5,784 nt of DNA from Mycobacterium sp. (GTDB taxonomy: Bacteria; Actinomycetota; Actinomycetes; Mycobacteriales; Mycobacteriaceae). The notes under the pieces are model-generated. The model was not told the origin of the DNA, did not search any database, and saw only the letters and a list, made by a program, of their open reading frames with translations. Positions 1 to 5,784 of the stretch are shown here, one piece after another (positions within the stretch are counted from its first letter, which is position 1; the number at the start of each line of letters is the position of its first letter). The stretch covers positions 1 through 5,784 of the forward strand of contig VERS01000166.1 of the NCBI GenBank assembly GCA_018882545.1, read 5' to 3'. The position numbers and the translations under genes are program-made.

Positions 1-607
1 GGTGTGAGTAGTGCGGGGTACGGACCACCTTCACTCCGGGCGACGGGAGGTCGACCACCAGCAGGACGTGATCGCCCCGATGCGGTCCACCGGCCAGCCT
101 GGCCTGCACGAAGACGAAGTCGGCGAGGTTGAACGACGTCACATGCCACTTGACCCCGTTGATGACATAGTCGTCCCCGTCGCGCTCTGCGGTGGTCTGC
201 AGCGCCGAGACGTCTGAACCGGCGAACTCCTCGGTGATCGCGTAGGCCTCGTGCAACTCTCCCCGCACCGATGGGATCAGCCAGCGCTGCCGCTGGAACT
301 CGGTAGCCACCTCGACCCACCATTGCGGAGGGGTGTGCATGACCCAGGCCAGCGCGTTGGTGGCCCGGCCGGTCTGCTCCTGCACCAGAACCTGCTGCAA
401 GGCGGTGAATCCGGGACCACCCACTGATGCGGGCATATTGGTGGCGTACAACCCGAGTTCGAGGGCGCGGGCCCGATGTTCGGCGGTCACCTCCGGAGGC
501 AACTGGCCGCCGGCCTCCTCAGCCTCGACTTCGTAGGGGATCAGGGTGTCGACGAACGCGCGGGCGGTGTCCCGGATCTGCTCGTCCTCGGCCGTCAAAC
601 CATACAT
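1..607 (-). CDS. Acyl-CoA dehydrogenase, N-terminal and middle domains (3' end outside window)
   Basis: Reading the minus strand from ATG 607-605 gives 202 uninterrupted residues that continue past the left edge, so the C-terminal half is missing. Residues 1 to about 118 match the helical N-terminal domain of acyl-CoA dehydrogenases: an early DEQIRDTARAFV segment, then ELGLYATNMPASVGGPG. Residues 122-132 (YAITEEFAGSD) are the flavin/substrate signature of the middle beta domain, followed by DDYVINGVKWHVTS and ADFVFVQAR (162-170), typical of the family. The enzyme would be a soluble FAD homotetramer that oxidises an acyl-CoA to the 2,3-enoyl-CoA and passes electrons to ETF; this is family knowledge, and the chain length of the substrate is unknown. 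The signature reads TEEF where TEPG or TEPD is usual. The catalytic glutamate, normally in the C-terminal domain, is not in view. A GGAG (complement of 618-621) lies 10 nt before the ATG. The nearby ATGs in other frames hit stops within a few codons, which supports this start. It is divergent from the FAD oxidoreductase gene at 670. Confidence 0.93.
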   Translation of the reverse strand, partial: MYGLTAEDEQIRDTARAFVDTLIPYEVEAEEAGGQLPPEVTAEHRARALELGLYATNMPASVGGPGFTALQQVLVQEQTGRATNALAWVMHTPPQWWVEVATEFQRQRWLIPSVRGELHEAYAITEEFAGSDVSALQTTAERDGDDYVINGVKWHVTSFNLADFVFVQARLAGGPHRGDHVLLVVDLPSPGVKVVRTPHYSH

Positions 608-634
608 CCCGACGCATCTCCGCTCGCTGGCTCC

Positions 635-663
635 TTGACTGAGCATTCAGTTTATGTCACGGT
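635..663 (+). promoter_or_regulatory. Weak candidate promoter for the FAD oxidoreductase, possibly leaderless
   Basis: TTGACT (635-640) matches the -35 consensus at five of six bases. Exactly 17 nt later is CACGGT (658-663), a poor -10 that keeps only the A of the second position and the final T. A start seven nt beyond this would fall on A670, the first base of the ATG, giving a leaderless transcript. This agrees with the absence of a Shine-Dalgarno sequence before 670. The -10 is weak enough that another promoter is possible. Confidence 0.25.
638..651. promoter_or_regulatory. 14-bp inverted repeat, candidate TetR-type operator
   Basis: ACTGA (638-642) and TCAGT (647-651) form perfect 5-bp arms around GCAT, in the middle of the 62-bp divergent intergenic region. 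Short palindromes of this size, with TGA..TCA half-sites between divergently transcribed acyl-CoA genes, are typical of TetR/FadR-like ligand-responsive repressors; that is family knowledge. The repeat overlaps the proposed -10 of the minus-strand promoter and the -35 of the plus-strand promoter, so one bound protein could shut off both directions. No regulator gene lies in the window. Only one copy was noticed. Confidence 0.45.
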
Positions 664-676
664 CTGGGCATGTCGA
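649..676 (-). promoter_or_regulatory. Candidate sigma-A-type promoter for the acyl-CoA dehydrogenase
   Basis: On the minus strand, TCGACA (complement of 671-676) is a five-of-six match to TTGACA. It is followed after 16 nt by TAAACT (complement of 649-654), which fits the actinobacterial -10 pattern TANNNT. Transcription would begin near 642, giving a leader of about 35 nt before ATG 607. The -35 box lies inside the first codons of the divergent oxidoreductase gene, and the -10 overlaps the inverted repeat. Called from spacing and hexamers only. Confidence 0.4.
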
Positions 677-1893
677 CGGCTGTCAGCGCAGATGTTGTCG
701 TCGTCGGAGGCGGCACCGTGGGAGCCTGGACCGCCGTACACCTCGCCGAGCGGGGAGTCGGGCGGGTCATCCTGGTCGAGCGCAAGACTCTCGGCGCGGG
801 GGCGAGTAGTCGCGCGGCGGGCATGGTACGCGCGCAGGGCGGCACCGAGACCGCCGTACGGCTGGGCATGCGGACCCGGGACTTCTACCGGTCGACCCGG
901 GACCGGTTCCCACTCGACTGCGGATTCATCGAACAGGGCTATCTGATCCCCTGCTTCACCGCGGTGGATGTGGACCAGGCTCTCGACCGGATCGCCCTGC
1001 AGCAACGGGTAGGACTGGACGTCGAATGGTTGTCGGGCGCGGAGGTCGACGCCCGCCGAACCGGGCTGGCTCGGGGCCTGACTCTGGGCGCTTCCTACGC
1101 CCCCGGGGACGGCTACATCGAGGCTTCCCGCAACGTGGTGGCCTACACCGCCGCACTGACCGCCAACCGTGTCGAGGTCCGGGAGCGGTGCGCCTTCACC
1201 GGCCTGCGCACCGCCGGTGGCCGCGTTGTCGGGATCGACACCGCCGCCGGCCCGATCGCCGCCGACCGAGTGGTGCTCACCGGCGGCCCCAGTCTCGGTG
1301 AGGTCGGCGCGCTGGCCGGCGGGCCGATCCCGGCCGGCGGGGCACGCCATCAAGTCGTCGTCACCGAACCGGTCCGCTCCGTCGACGTCCGCGAATTGCC
1401 GATGGTATTCGACTTGGCCCACGGGATCTACTGGCGCCCGGTTGATTCCGGCGGATTGCTCTGGGGGATGAGCAACCCCGAGGAGTGCCCCGGCGAGGCC
1501 GTGCGCTTCGACGACGACTACTACGCGAAAGCCCGCGCGCGGATGGAGGTTCTGTTCCCGGCGATTACCGGGCTCGGTCTGCGCCGCACGTGGGCGGCGA
1601 CCATCGACTACACCGGCGACCACACCCCGATCCTCGGCCCACTGGTGACCGCCGAGGGCCCGGTCGAAGGAACGATTGTGGCCAGTGCGGCCGGCCACGG
1701 CATGATGTGGGGCCCGGCGGTCGCCGAAGCCGCCGCCGACCTCGCCATGACGGGTTCATGCTCCTGGCTGGATACCTCCGACCTCGGCCTAGATCGGTTC
1801 GACGCCCACGGTAACAGCCGACTGGCCCCCGACCCGATCGCCCTGCCCTTCCCGGAAAGGGTTGTCCACCAGGAGAAAGCGGGAGCCTCATGA
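670..1893 (+). CDS. FAD-dependent amine/amino-acid oxidoreductase, DAO family (sarcosine oxidase beta / glycine oxidase-like)
   Basis: The 407-residue product begins with a classic Rossmann FAD-binding motif: beta strand DVVVVGGGTVG (8-18), helix to ERG, and strand VILVER ending in acidic E37. GASSRAAGMVR (44-54) corresponds to the flavin-contacting GAS-R loop of the DAO fold. DGYIEAS (147-153), TGDHTPILGP (315-324) and AGHGMMWGPAVAEAAADL (341-358) match the substrate-domain and C-terminal FAD-closing segments of sarcosine oxidase beta subunits, glycine oxidases and gamma-glutamylputrescine oxidase-type enzymes. Length is normal for that group. There is no signal peptide, membrane segment or aminomethyltransferase extension, so it is a cytosolic single-domain flavoenzyme. 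Known relatives oxidise the C-N bond of primary or secondary amines and amino acids; the substrate here is unknown. Start 670 is chosen because it places the Rossmann strand at residue 8, despite the lack of a ribosome-binding site. It is the first gene of an operon with the cupin gene (ATGA overlap at 1890-1893). Confidence 0.93.
   Translation: MSTAVSADVVVVGGGTVGAWTAVHLAERGVGRVILVERKTLGAGASSRAAGMVRAQGGTETAVRLGMRTRDFYRSTRDRFPLDCGFIEQGYLIPCFTAVDVDQALDRIALQQRVGLDVEWLSGAEVDARRTGLARGLTLGASYAPGDGYIEASRNVVAYTAALTANRVEVRERCAFTGLRTAGGRVVGIDTAAGPIAADRVVLTGGPSLGEVGALAGGPIPAGGARHQVVVTEPVRSVDVRELPMVFDLAHGIYWRPVDSGGLLWGMSNPEECPGEAVRFDDDYYAKARARMEVLFPAITGLGLRRTWAATIDYTGDHTPILGPLVTAEGPVEGTIVASAAGHGMMWGPAVAEAAADLAMTGSCSWLDTSDLGLDRFDAHGNSRLAPDPIALPFPERVVHQEKAGAS
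1881..1885 (+). promoter_or_regulatory. Ribosome binding site of the cupin gene
   Basis: GGGAG lies 4 nt before the ATG at 1890, inside the last codons of the oxidoreductase gene. A second purine run, AGGAG (1871-1875), is 14 nt away, which is rather far. With the ATGA overlap, translation of the cupin is probably coupled to that of the upstream gene. Confidence 0.45.
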
Positions 1894-2237
1894 GCAAGCC
1901 TGAGCGAACGCACGTGCTGCCCGACGCCGCCTATACCGAGCTGGAGGACTGGGGTCCGCTCGAGGAGGCCACCGGCCATCCGATGGCCACCCACGGTGTA
2001 GAACTGTGGTCGGACGGTCCGGCATCGGCGGGTATCTGGCAGTGCGAACCGGGTCCCTCACGCTGGGTGTTGAAGACTCACGAGGTGATCTACCTGTTGG
2101 CCGGCCGTATGACAGTGACACCTGACGGCGGGGAACCCAGGGAAATCGGAATCGGCGATATCGCGGTTTTCCCGCGAGGATGGTCGGGCACCTGGGACAT
2201 CCACCAGACCGTCCGCAAGGTCTATTCGATCTTCTGA
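1890..2237 (+). CDS. Small single-domain cupin, Cupin_3 / DUF861 type
   Basis: This 115-residue protein is almost entirely one cupin barrel. GIWQCEPGP (48-56) is the entry strand, KTHEVIYLLAGRMTVTPDGG (62-81) is motif 1, and IGIGDIAVFPRGWSGTWDIH (86-105) followed by VRKVYSIF is the motif 2 region. The pattern HEV-Y-L-GRM-VT-DGG, then GD-A-FP-GW-GTW-I then RK-Y matches the DUF861/Cupin_3 family, which includes ureidoglycine aminohydrolase-like and EutQ-like proteins. The usual metal-binding histidine of motif 2 is not clearly present: tryptophans (W98, W102) fill that part of the barrel, as in several small members of this family. A catalytic role is therefore not assured. Its start codon overlaps the stop of the oxidoreductase gene (ATGA), which argues for a function linked to that enzyme, such as handling its product or sensing a ligand; this is inference. 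Its 3' end overlaps the convergent synthetase gene by 16 nt. Confidence 0.9.
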   Translation: MSKPERTHVLPDAAYTELEDWGPLEEATGHPMATHGVELWSDGPASAGIWQCEPGPSRWVLKTHEVIYLLAGRMTVTPDGGEPREIGIGDIAVFPRGWSGTWDIHQTVRKVYSIF

Positions 2238-4288
2238 TCCCGGGGAATCACCAGCGCGTCCACCGCGATCGCCCCTGCAGGTGAGGCGATCACCGGGTTG
2301 GCCTCGACGGCCTGAAGCGCCCCGCCCAGCTCCAGGGCCAGCTGGGAGAACCCGACGACGACATCGGCAAGCGCGCGGACATCGACGGCGCGCGCTCCGC
2401 GCCACCCACTCAGCAGCGGCGCTATCCGCAGCGAGTTCACCATCGCCTCGGCCCTCATCCGGGTTAACGGAGGACACCCGACCGCCCGGTCCGCAAGCAA
2501 TTCGACCTGGGTGCCCCCGGCAGCCACCACGACAAGCGGACCGAAGTTGCCGTCCAGGACCGCGCCGACGGAGACCTCCACACCCGGGGCGACCATGGCA
2601 TGCACACTGACCTCCGGTCCCAGCCGCTCGGCCATACCGTGATAGGCCGCACTGAGCGCTGCGGCGTCGGCGAGGTCGAGTACCACCCCTGCGACATCGC
2701 TCTTGTGCTCGACACCAACGGTTTTCAGCGCAACCGGATAACCGATCGCCGCGGCGGCCTGCAGGACGGCGGAGGGATCGGCGGCCGGAACCCCGGCGGC
2801 AACCGGGATGCCGTAGTCGGCCAGCAGATCGAAGGACATTCGGGGGTCCCACGACGCCAGCCGGGCCTGCCAACGTCGCTGCCGCTTGGCATCGATGCTT
2901 ACCGACAGGGCGTCTGTCGACAGAGGCCAGCGGGCCAGGTGCCCCAGTGCCGCGATGCCACTACGGGCACCTTCGAGCACCGGAATGCCCCGTGCGCGTA
3001 GCCGCGCTGCCGCCGCATGGTCGACGGCAGACCCCACCGAAGTCACCACCGCCAGCGGTGCGGGGGTGGTCGCGGCAACGTCGATGAGCGCATCGGGATA
3101 GGAGGTGTCCCCATCGAACTCGGTGACCAGATCGACTGCCAGCGCGGTGACCGCTACGGCGGGATCGTCGGCGCACAGTCGCAGACACGCGCCGAACAAC
3201 TCCCGGGTCGCCGCGCCCGTCCCCCACACGTCCAGCGGGTTGGTCGCTTCCAGGCCCTCGTCGAGCAACTCCGCGATGGCTTCCAGCGTGTTCGCACCCA
3301 GATCCGCGAAGGCAACCCCCAGTTCGTGCGCAAGATCGGCATACAAGGCTCGCTCGGCACCGGAGTCGTGCACGGTGGCTATTCCGCTCGAACCGCGTCG
3401 CGCACGTCGACCGACCTCGAAAAGCTCTATCGTGTCGATCATTTCGGCAAGATCACCGACCCGTATCGCGCCGGTCTGAGCGCAGATCGCGTCCCACCCC
3501 GCATCATCTCCGGCGAGGGCACCGGAATGCGCGGCCACCATCGCGCGGCCCCTCGGTGAACATCCAACAGCCAGCACGACCACCGGAATGTTCTGCTCGG
3601 CGGCGCGGAACAGCGCCGCGCGGAGCCGGGGGACCGATCGGGGCGTCTCGAGGAGCAGGGCCACCAGCGAGGTGTCCGGGTCATCGAGGGCGTAGTCGAC
3701 GTAGTCGGCGGTATCGGTGACCAACTCCTGGCCTGAGGAGACCGCGAGCCGGAATCCGAAACCGCGCCGGGCGCGCAGCAGGGTCGAGAAGGCCGACCCG
3801 GAATGAGTCACCAGCGAAACACCGCCGGGCGGAAGCGGATCGGGCTCCAGGTAGCCCAGCGCCCGCAGTCCGGTGGCGTTATTGACGAATCCCATACAAC
3901 CCGCCCCACACAGCGCCATCCCCGAGGACGCGGCGATCGCGGTGATCTCCTGACGTAATCCGGGGGCATGGGCCGCGCCGAAGACCACCGCACCCCGCGC
4001 CCCGACGGCCGCAGCGGCCCGCAGTTCGGCGGCCAGCACCGCATCGGGAACACCAAGTAGCGCCAGGTCGATCTCTTCACCTAGCGCGAACAGCGACGGC
4101 GCGCAGGGGGTGCCGTCGATCTCGGCGTGGCGGGGATTCACCAGATGGACGCGTCCCGAACCGCGCCTGGCTTCGAAGACCATTCGGGCCCCGAAGCTGT
4201 CCGGCCGTGCGCTGGCGCCGACGACCGCCACCGATTGGGCCCCCAGCATCGCGTCGACTGAGGGGTTGCGAATTCCGCCCGCGGGCAC
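2222..4288 (-). CDS. ADP(NDP)-forming acyl-CoA synthetase, fused alpha-beta subunits (acetate-CoA ligase family)
   Basis: The 688-residue product catalyses, by family, acyl-CoA + NDP + phosphate to acid + CoA + NTP, reversibly, in the cytosol. Order: CoA-binding Rossmann domain (about 15-110) with SVAVVGAS (19-26); succinyl-CoA-ligase-like domain with VTHSGSAFSTLL (160-171) and SSGQELVTDTADYVDYALDD (184-203); AAHSGALAGDDAGWDA (252-267), where H254 aligns with the phosphorylated histidine; a second ligase-like domain with EATNPLDVWG (347-356); and a C-terminal ATP-grasp domain from about residue 480 with GYPVALKTVGVEHKSDVAGV (516-535, K522 and H528), DGNFGPL (579-585) and EANPV (663-667). Start GTG 4288 is 8 nt after the stop of the upstream flavoprotein gene, suggesting coupling. 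ATG 4249, just before LGAQSVAVVGAS, is the alternative; neither has a good Shine-Dalgarno. Starts further upstream would add a Pro/Arg-rich stretch that is really the other gene's coding sequence. Acyl specificity cannot be told. Confidence 0.92.
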   Translation of the reverse strand: MPAGGIRNPSVDAMLGAQSVAVVGASARPDSFGARMVFEARRGSGRVHLVNPRHAEIDGTPCAPSLFALGEEIDLALLGVPDAVLAAELRAAAAVGARGAVVFGAAHAPGLRQEITAIAASSGMALCGAGCMGFVNNATGLRALGYLEPDPLPPGGVSLVTHSGSAFSTLLRARRGFGFRLAVSSGQELVTDTADYVDYALDDPDTSLVALLLETPRSVPRLRAALFRAAEQNIPVVVLAVGCSPRGRAMVAAHSGALAGDDAGWDAICAQTGAIRVGDLAEMIDTIELFEVGRRARRGSSGIATVHDSGAERALYADLAHELGVAFADLGANTLEAIAELLDEGLEATNPLDVWGTGAATRELFGACLRLCADDPAVAVTALAVDLVTEFDGDTSYPDALIDVAATTPAPLAVVTSVGSAVDHAAAARLRARGIPVLEGARSGIAALGHLARWPLSTDALSVSIDAKRQRRWQARLASWDPRMSFDLLADYGIPVAAGVPAADPSAVLQAAAAIGYPVALKTVGVEHKSDVAGVVLDLADAAALSAAYHGMAERLGPEVSVHAMVAPGVEVSVGAVLDGNFGPLVVVAAGGTQVELLADRAVGCPPLTRMRAEAMVNSLRIAPLLSGWRGARAVDVRALADVVVGFSQLALELGGALQAVEANPVIASPAGAIAVDALVIPRDQKIE

Positions 4289-4296
4289 GGTCGGAC

Positions 4297-5784
4297 TCAG
4301 CTGCGCCTGCCCAGTGCCGCGAGGCCTTTTCGGCCGGCCCGCTTCCTGTCGGCCAGCGCCGCCCGGGCAGCCTGCCATCCGGGGATGCCGCACACTCCAC
4401 CGCCGGCGTGGGTGGCCGAACTCCCGTTGTAGAGGCCGGCAATGGGCGTCCGGTAGTCGGCGAACCCGGGCGCAGGACGCATGTGGAACAGTTGTTCCAA
4501 AGACAACTCGCCGTGGAAGATGTTGCCGCCGACCAGGCCGTACTCGACCTCCATCTGATGCGGTCCGAGGATGTCACGATGCAGGATCGAACCCTTGAAC
4601 CCCGGCGCGACCTGATCATAGAGGTCGATCAGCCGATCGGTGTAGGCCTCGAGTTCCTCGGTGTGCGGTTCAGCCGCCCAGTCGGCGGGTACCCACTGGG
4701 TGAACAGCGACATGATATGCGTGCCATCGGGATTCAGCGTCGTATCCAGGGTCGTGGGGATGACCCCGTCGCTGAACGGCGCCGCGGCGGGCCGACCGGA
4801 CCGGGCGTCCTGGAAGGCGGCTTCGATGTACCCCATGGTGGGGGCCATCTCGACCGAACCGGTGTGGTGCTCGGCCAGCCCACTACTGGGGTCGGCGGTG
4901 AAGTTCGGTAACTCGCCGAGCGCCAGATTGATCTTCACCACTCCGCTCCGAGACTTCCAGCGCTCGATGTCGGTGACGAATTCGTCCGGCAACTCCTCGC
5001 GCGGAATCTGATCCAGGAAAGCCCTGCGAGGATGCAGCGTGGTGACAACCAGCGGCGCCCCGATCTCCGCGCCGTCCTCGAGGACCACCCCCTCAACCCG
5101 GCTGTTGCGCACGAGTAGTCTTGAAACCTCTGTCCGGGTTCGGATCTCGGCACCGAAGCCGGTTGCCGCACGGGCGATGGCCGCCGACACCGCTCCCATA
5201 CCGCCTTCGGGATAGCCCCAGCTGCCGAGTTGCCCGTCCCCGACGTCGCCGATCGAGTGGTGCGCCATCACATAGGCGGTTCCGGGCTCGTAGGGCCCGG
5301 CCCAGGTGCCGATGACACCGTTGACCGCAAGAGCGCCCTTGATCTGGGGCGACTCGAACCAATCGTCGAGAAGGTCGGCGATACTCATGGTGAGCAACCT
5401 GGTCACGTCGCCGGTACTGCGTACGGTCAGATCCCTTTTGCTCCAGGCGAGTTTGGCGAGATCGATCAGGTCCGCGGGGCGACGTGAACCGATCTTCGGC
5501 GGAACCTGCGTCAACAACGGCCCCAGCACGTCGGCGATACCCTGCAGCCAGGCATTCCACCTGGGCCAGGTCTCGGCATCCCTCTTGGACCACCTGGCAA
5601 TCTGCTCATAGGTTCGCGCCGGGTCGTCCTCGTAGATGATCAGCGAGCCACCTTCCGGAAAAGCCTGGTAGTAGGGGCCCATCGGGTGGACCTTGTAGCC
5701 GTTGCGCGCCAGGTTCAGGTCGCTGACGATGGTCGGCGGCATCAGGCTCATCACGTAGGAGAGGCGGGTCACCCGAAGCTGGGG
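4297..5784 (-). CDS. FAD/NAD(P)-dependent oxidoreductase, PYROXD2 / phytoene-dehydrogenase-like (5' end outside window)
   Basis: The minus-strand frame is open from the right edge to TGA at 4299-4297, giving 495 residues that begin PQLRVTRLSYVMSLMPP. The GxGxxG FAD-binding start of this family is absent, so about 40 N-terminal residues lie outside; the GTG at 5772 is an internal valine and not a start. Visible landmarks are SYVMSLMPPTIVSDLNLARNGYKV (9-32 in visible numbering), the helical substrate domain, GYPEGGMGAVSAAIARAA (190-207) leading into a second Rossmann-like part with LVVTTLHP (245-252), GGNIFHGELSLEQLF (419-433), and the C-terminal FAD-closing segment YNGSSATHAGGGVCGIPG (452-469). 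This last motif is characteristic of the PYROXD2/CrtI-type flavoproteins. The reaction is a flavin-dependent oxidation of unknown substrate; carotenoid desaturation is not implied because no carotenoid genes are nearby. It is followed 8 nt later by the acyl-CoA synthetase gene and is clearly co-transcribed with it in layout. The C-terminus ends in a short Lys/Arg-rich tail (482-495). Confidence 0.92.
   Translation of the reverse strand, partial: PQLRVTRLSYVMSLMPPTIVSDLNLARNGYKVHPMGPYYQAFPEGGSLIIYEDDPARTYEQIARWSKRDAETWPRWNAWLQGIADVLGPLLTQVPPKIGSRRPADLIDLAKLAWSKRDLTVRSTGDVTRLLTMSIADLLDDWFESPQIKGALAVNGVIGTWAGPYEPGTAYVMAHHSIGDVGDGQLGSWGYPEGGMGAVSAAIARAATGFGAEIRTRTEVSRLLVRNSRVEGVVLEDGAEIGAPLVVTTLHPRRAFLDQIPREELPDEFVTDIERWKSRSGVVKINLALGELPNFTADPSSGLAEHHTGSVEMAPTMGYIEAAFQDARSGRPAAAPFSDGVIPTTLDTTLNPDGTHIMSLFTQWVPADWAAEPHTEELEAYTDRLIDLYDQVAPGFKGSILHRDILGPHQMEVEYGLVGGNIFHGELSLEQLFHMRPAPGFADYRTPIAGLYNGSSATHAGGGVCGIPGWQAARAALADRKRAGRKGLAALGRRS

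Noticed and set aside
636..659. A second, wider repeat TGAC (636-639) / GTCA (656-659) in the intergenic region
   Set aside because: The arms are only 4 bp, and the centre is 3 nt away from that of the better 5-bp repeat. It is likely to be chance.
476..946. A 156-codon plus-strand open frame spanning the acyl-CoA dehydrogenase start and the oxidoreductase start
   Set aside because: It overlaps two well-supported genes and the promoter region and has no family resemblance.
652..1698. A 348-codon open frame on the minus strand opposite the oxidoreductase gene
   Set aside because: It is a GC-rich antisense shadow. Its translation is low-complexity Gly/Arg/Asp/Ala without family motifs, while the plus-strand frame is an unmistakable flavoprotein. 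It would also cover the divergent promoter region.
2225..2260. Possible intrinsic terminator at the convergent junction
   Set aside because: Only the short CCCGGG core is self-complementary, without a loop, a stable stem or a T-run on either strand.
2058..2873. A 271-codon minus-strand open frame crossing the cupin and synthetase ends
   Set aside because: It lies in another frame of the synthetase gene, is very rich in Arg and Gly, and has no recognisable domain.
4289..4393. Upstream extension of the acyl-CoA synthetase to an ATG at 4393
   Set aside because: The added 35 residues are Pro/Gly/Arg-rich and come from the out-of-frame 3' end of the flavoprotein gene. The CoA-binding domain starts well after GTG 4288.
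5770..5772. GTG at 5772 as the start of the PYROXD2-like gene
   Set aside because: The frame stays open to the window edge, and the FAD-binding GxGxxG segment expected at the N-terminus has not yet appeared, so the true start is outside.

Overview
The window is GC-rich (by eye roughly two thirds G+C), densely packed and uses GTG as well as ATG starts. Codon choice is strongly biased to G/C third positions. This fits an actinobacterium, most likely in the Mycobacterium/Rhodococcus/Nocardia group, although the genus cannot be fixed from the sequence alone. No RNA gene, insertion sequence, CRISPR array or long repeat was seen.

Layout. (1) Positions 1-607, minus strand: the N-terminal 202 residues of an acyl-CoA dehydrogenase whose C-terminal half runs off the left edge. 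(2) Positions 608-669: a 62-bp divergent promoter region holding a 14-bp inverted repeat (638-651) that could be a TetR-type operator, with promoter-like hexamers for both directions overlapping it. (3) Positions 670-2237, plus strand: a two-gene operon of an FAD-dependent amine/amino-acid oxidase-like protein (DAO fold) and a 115-residue single-domain cupin of the DUF861/Cupin_3 type, joined by an ATGA overlap. (4) Positions 2222-5784, minus strand: a second operon, read right to left. It contains a PYROXD2/phytoene-desaturase-like flavoprotein, whose N-terminus is off the right edge, followed 8 nt later by a 688-residue single-chain ADP(NDP)-forming acyl-CoA synthetase. The synthetase converges on the cupin gene and overlaps it by 16 nt.

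How they may work together (inference). The window encodes two unrelated flavoprotein oxidases/dehydrogenases, an acyl-CoA synthetase of the nucleoside-diphosphate-forming type, an acyl-CoA dehydrogenase and a small cupin. This composition suits a catabolic module: a C-N or C-H bond in a small substrate is oxidised by a flavoenzyme, the resulting acid is exchanged with its CoA thioester by the synthetase, and the thioester is desaturated by the dehydrogenase. The substrate cannot be read from the sequence. The DAO-plus-Cupin_3 pair recalls clusters that degrade secondary amines or polyamines. No complete, clearly unprecedented system is visible, but the combination and its shared control region deserve a look.
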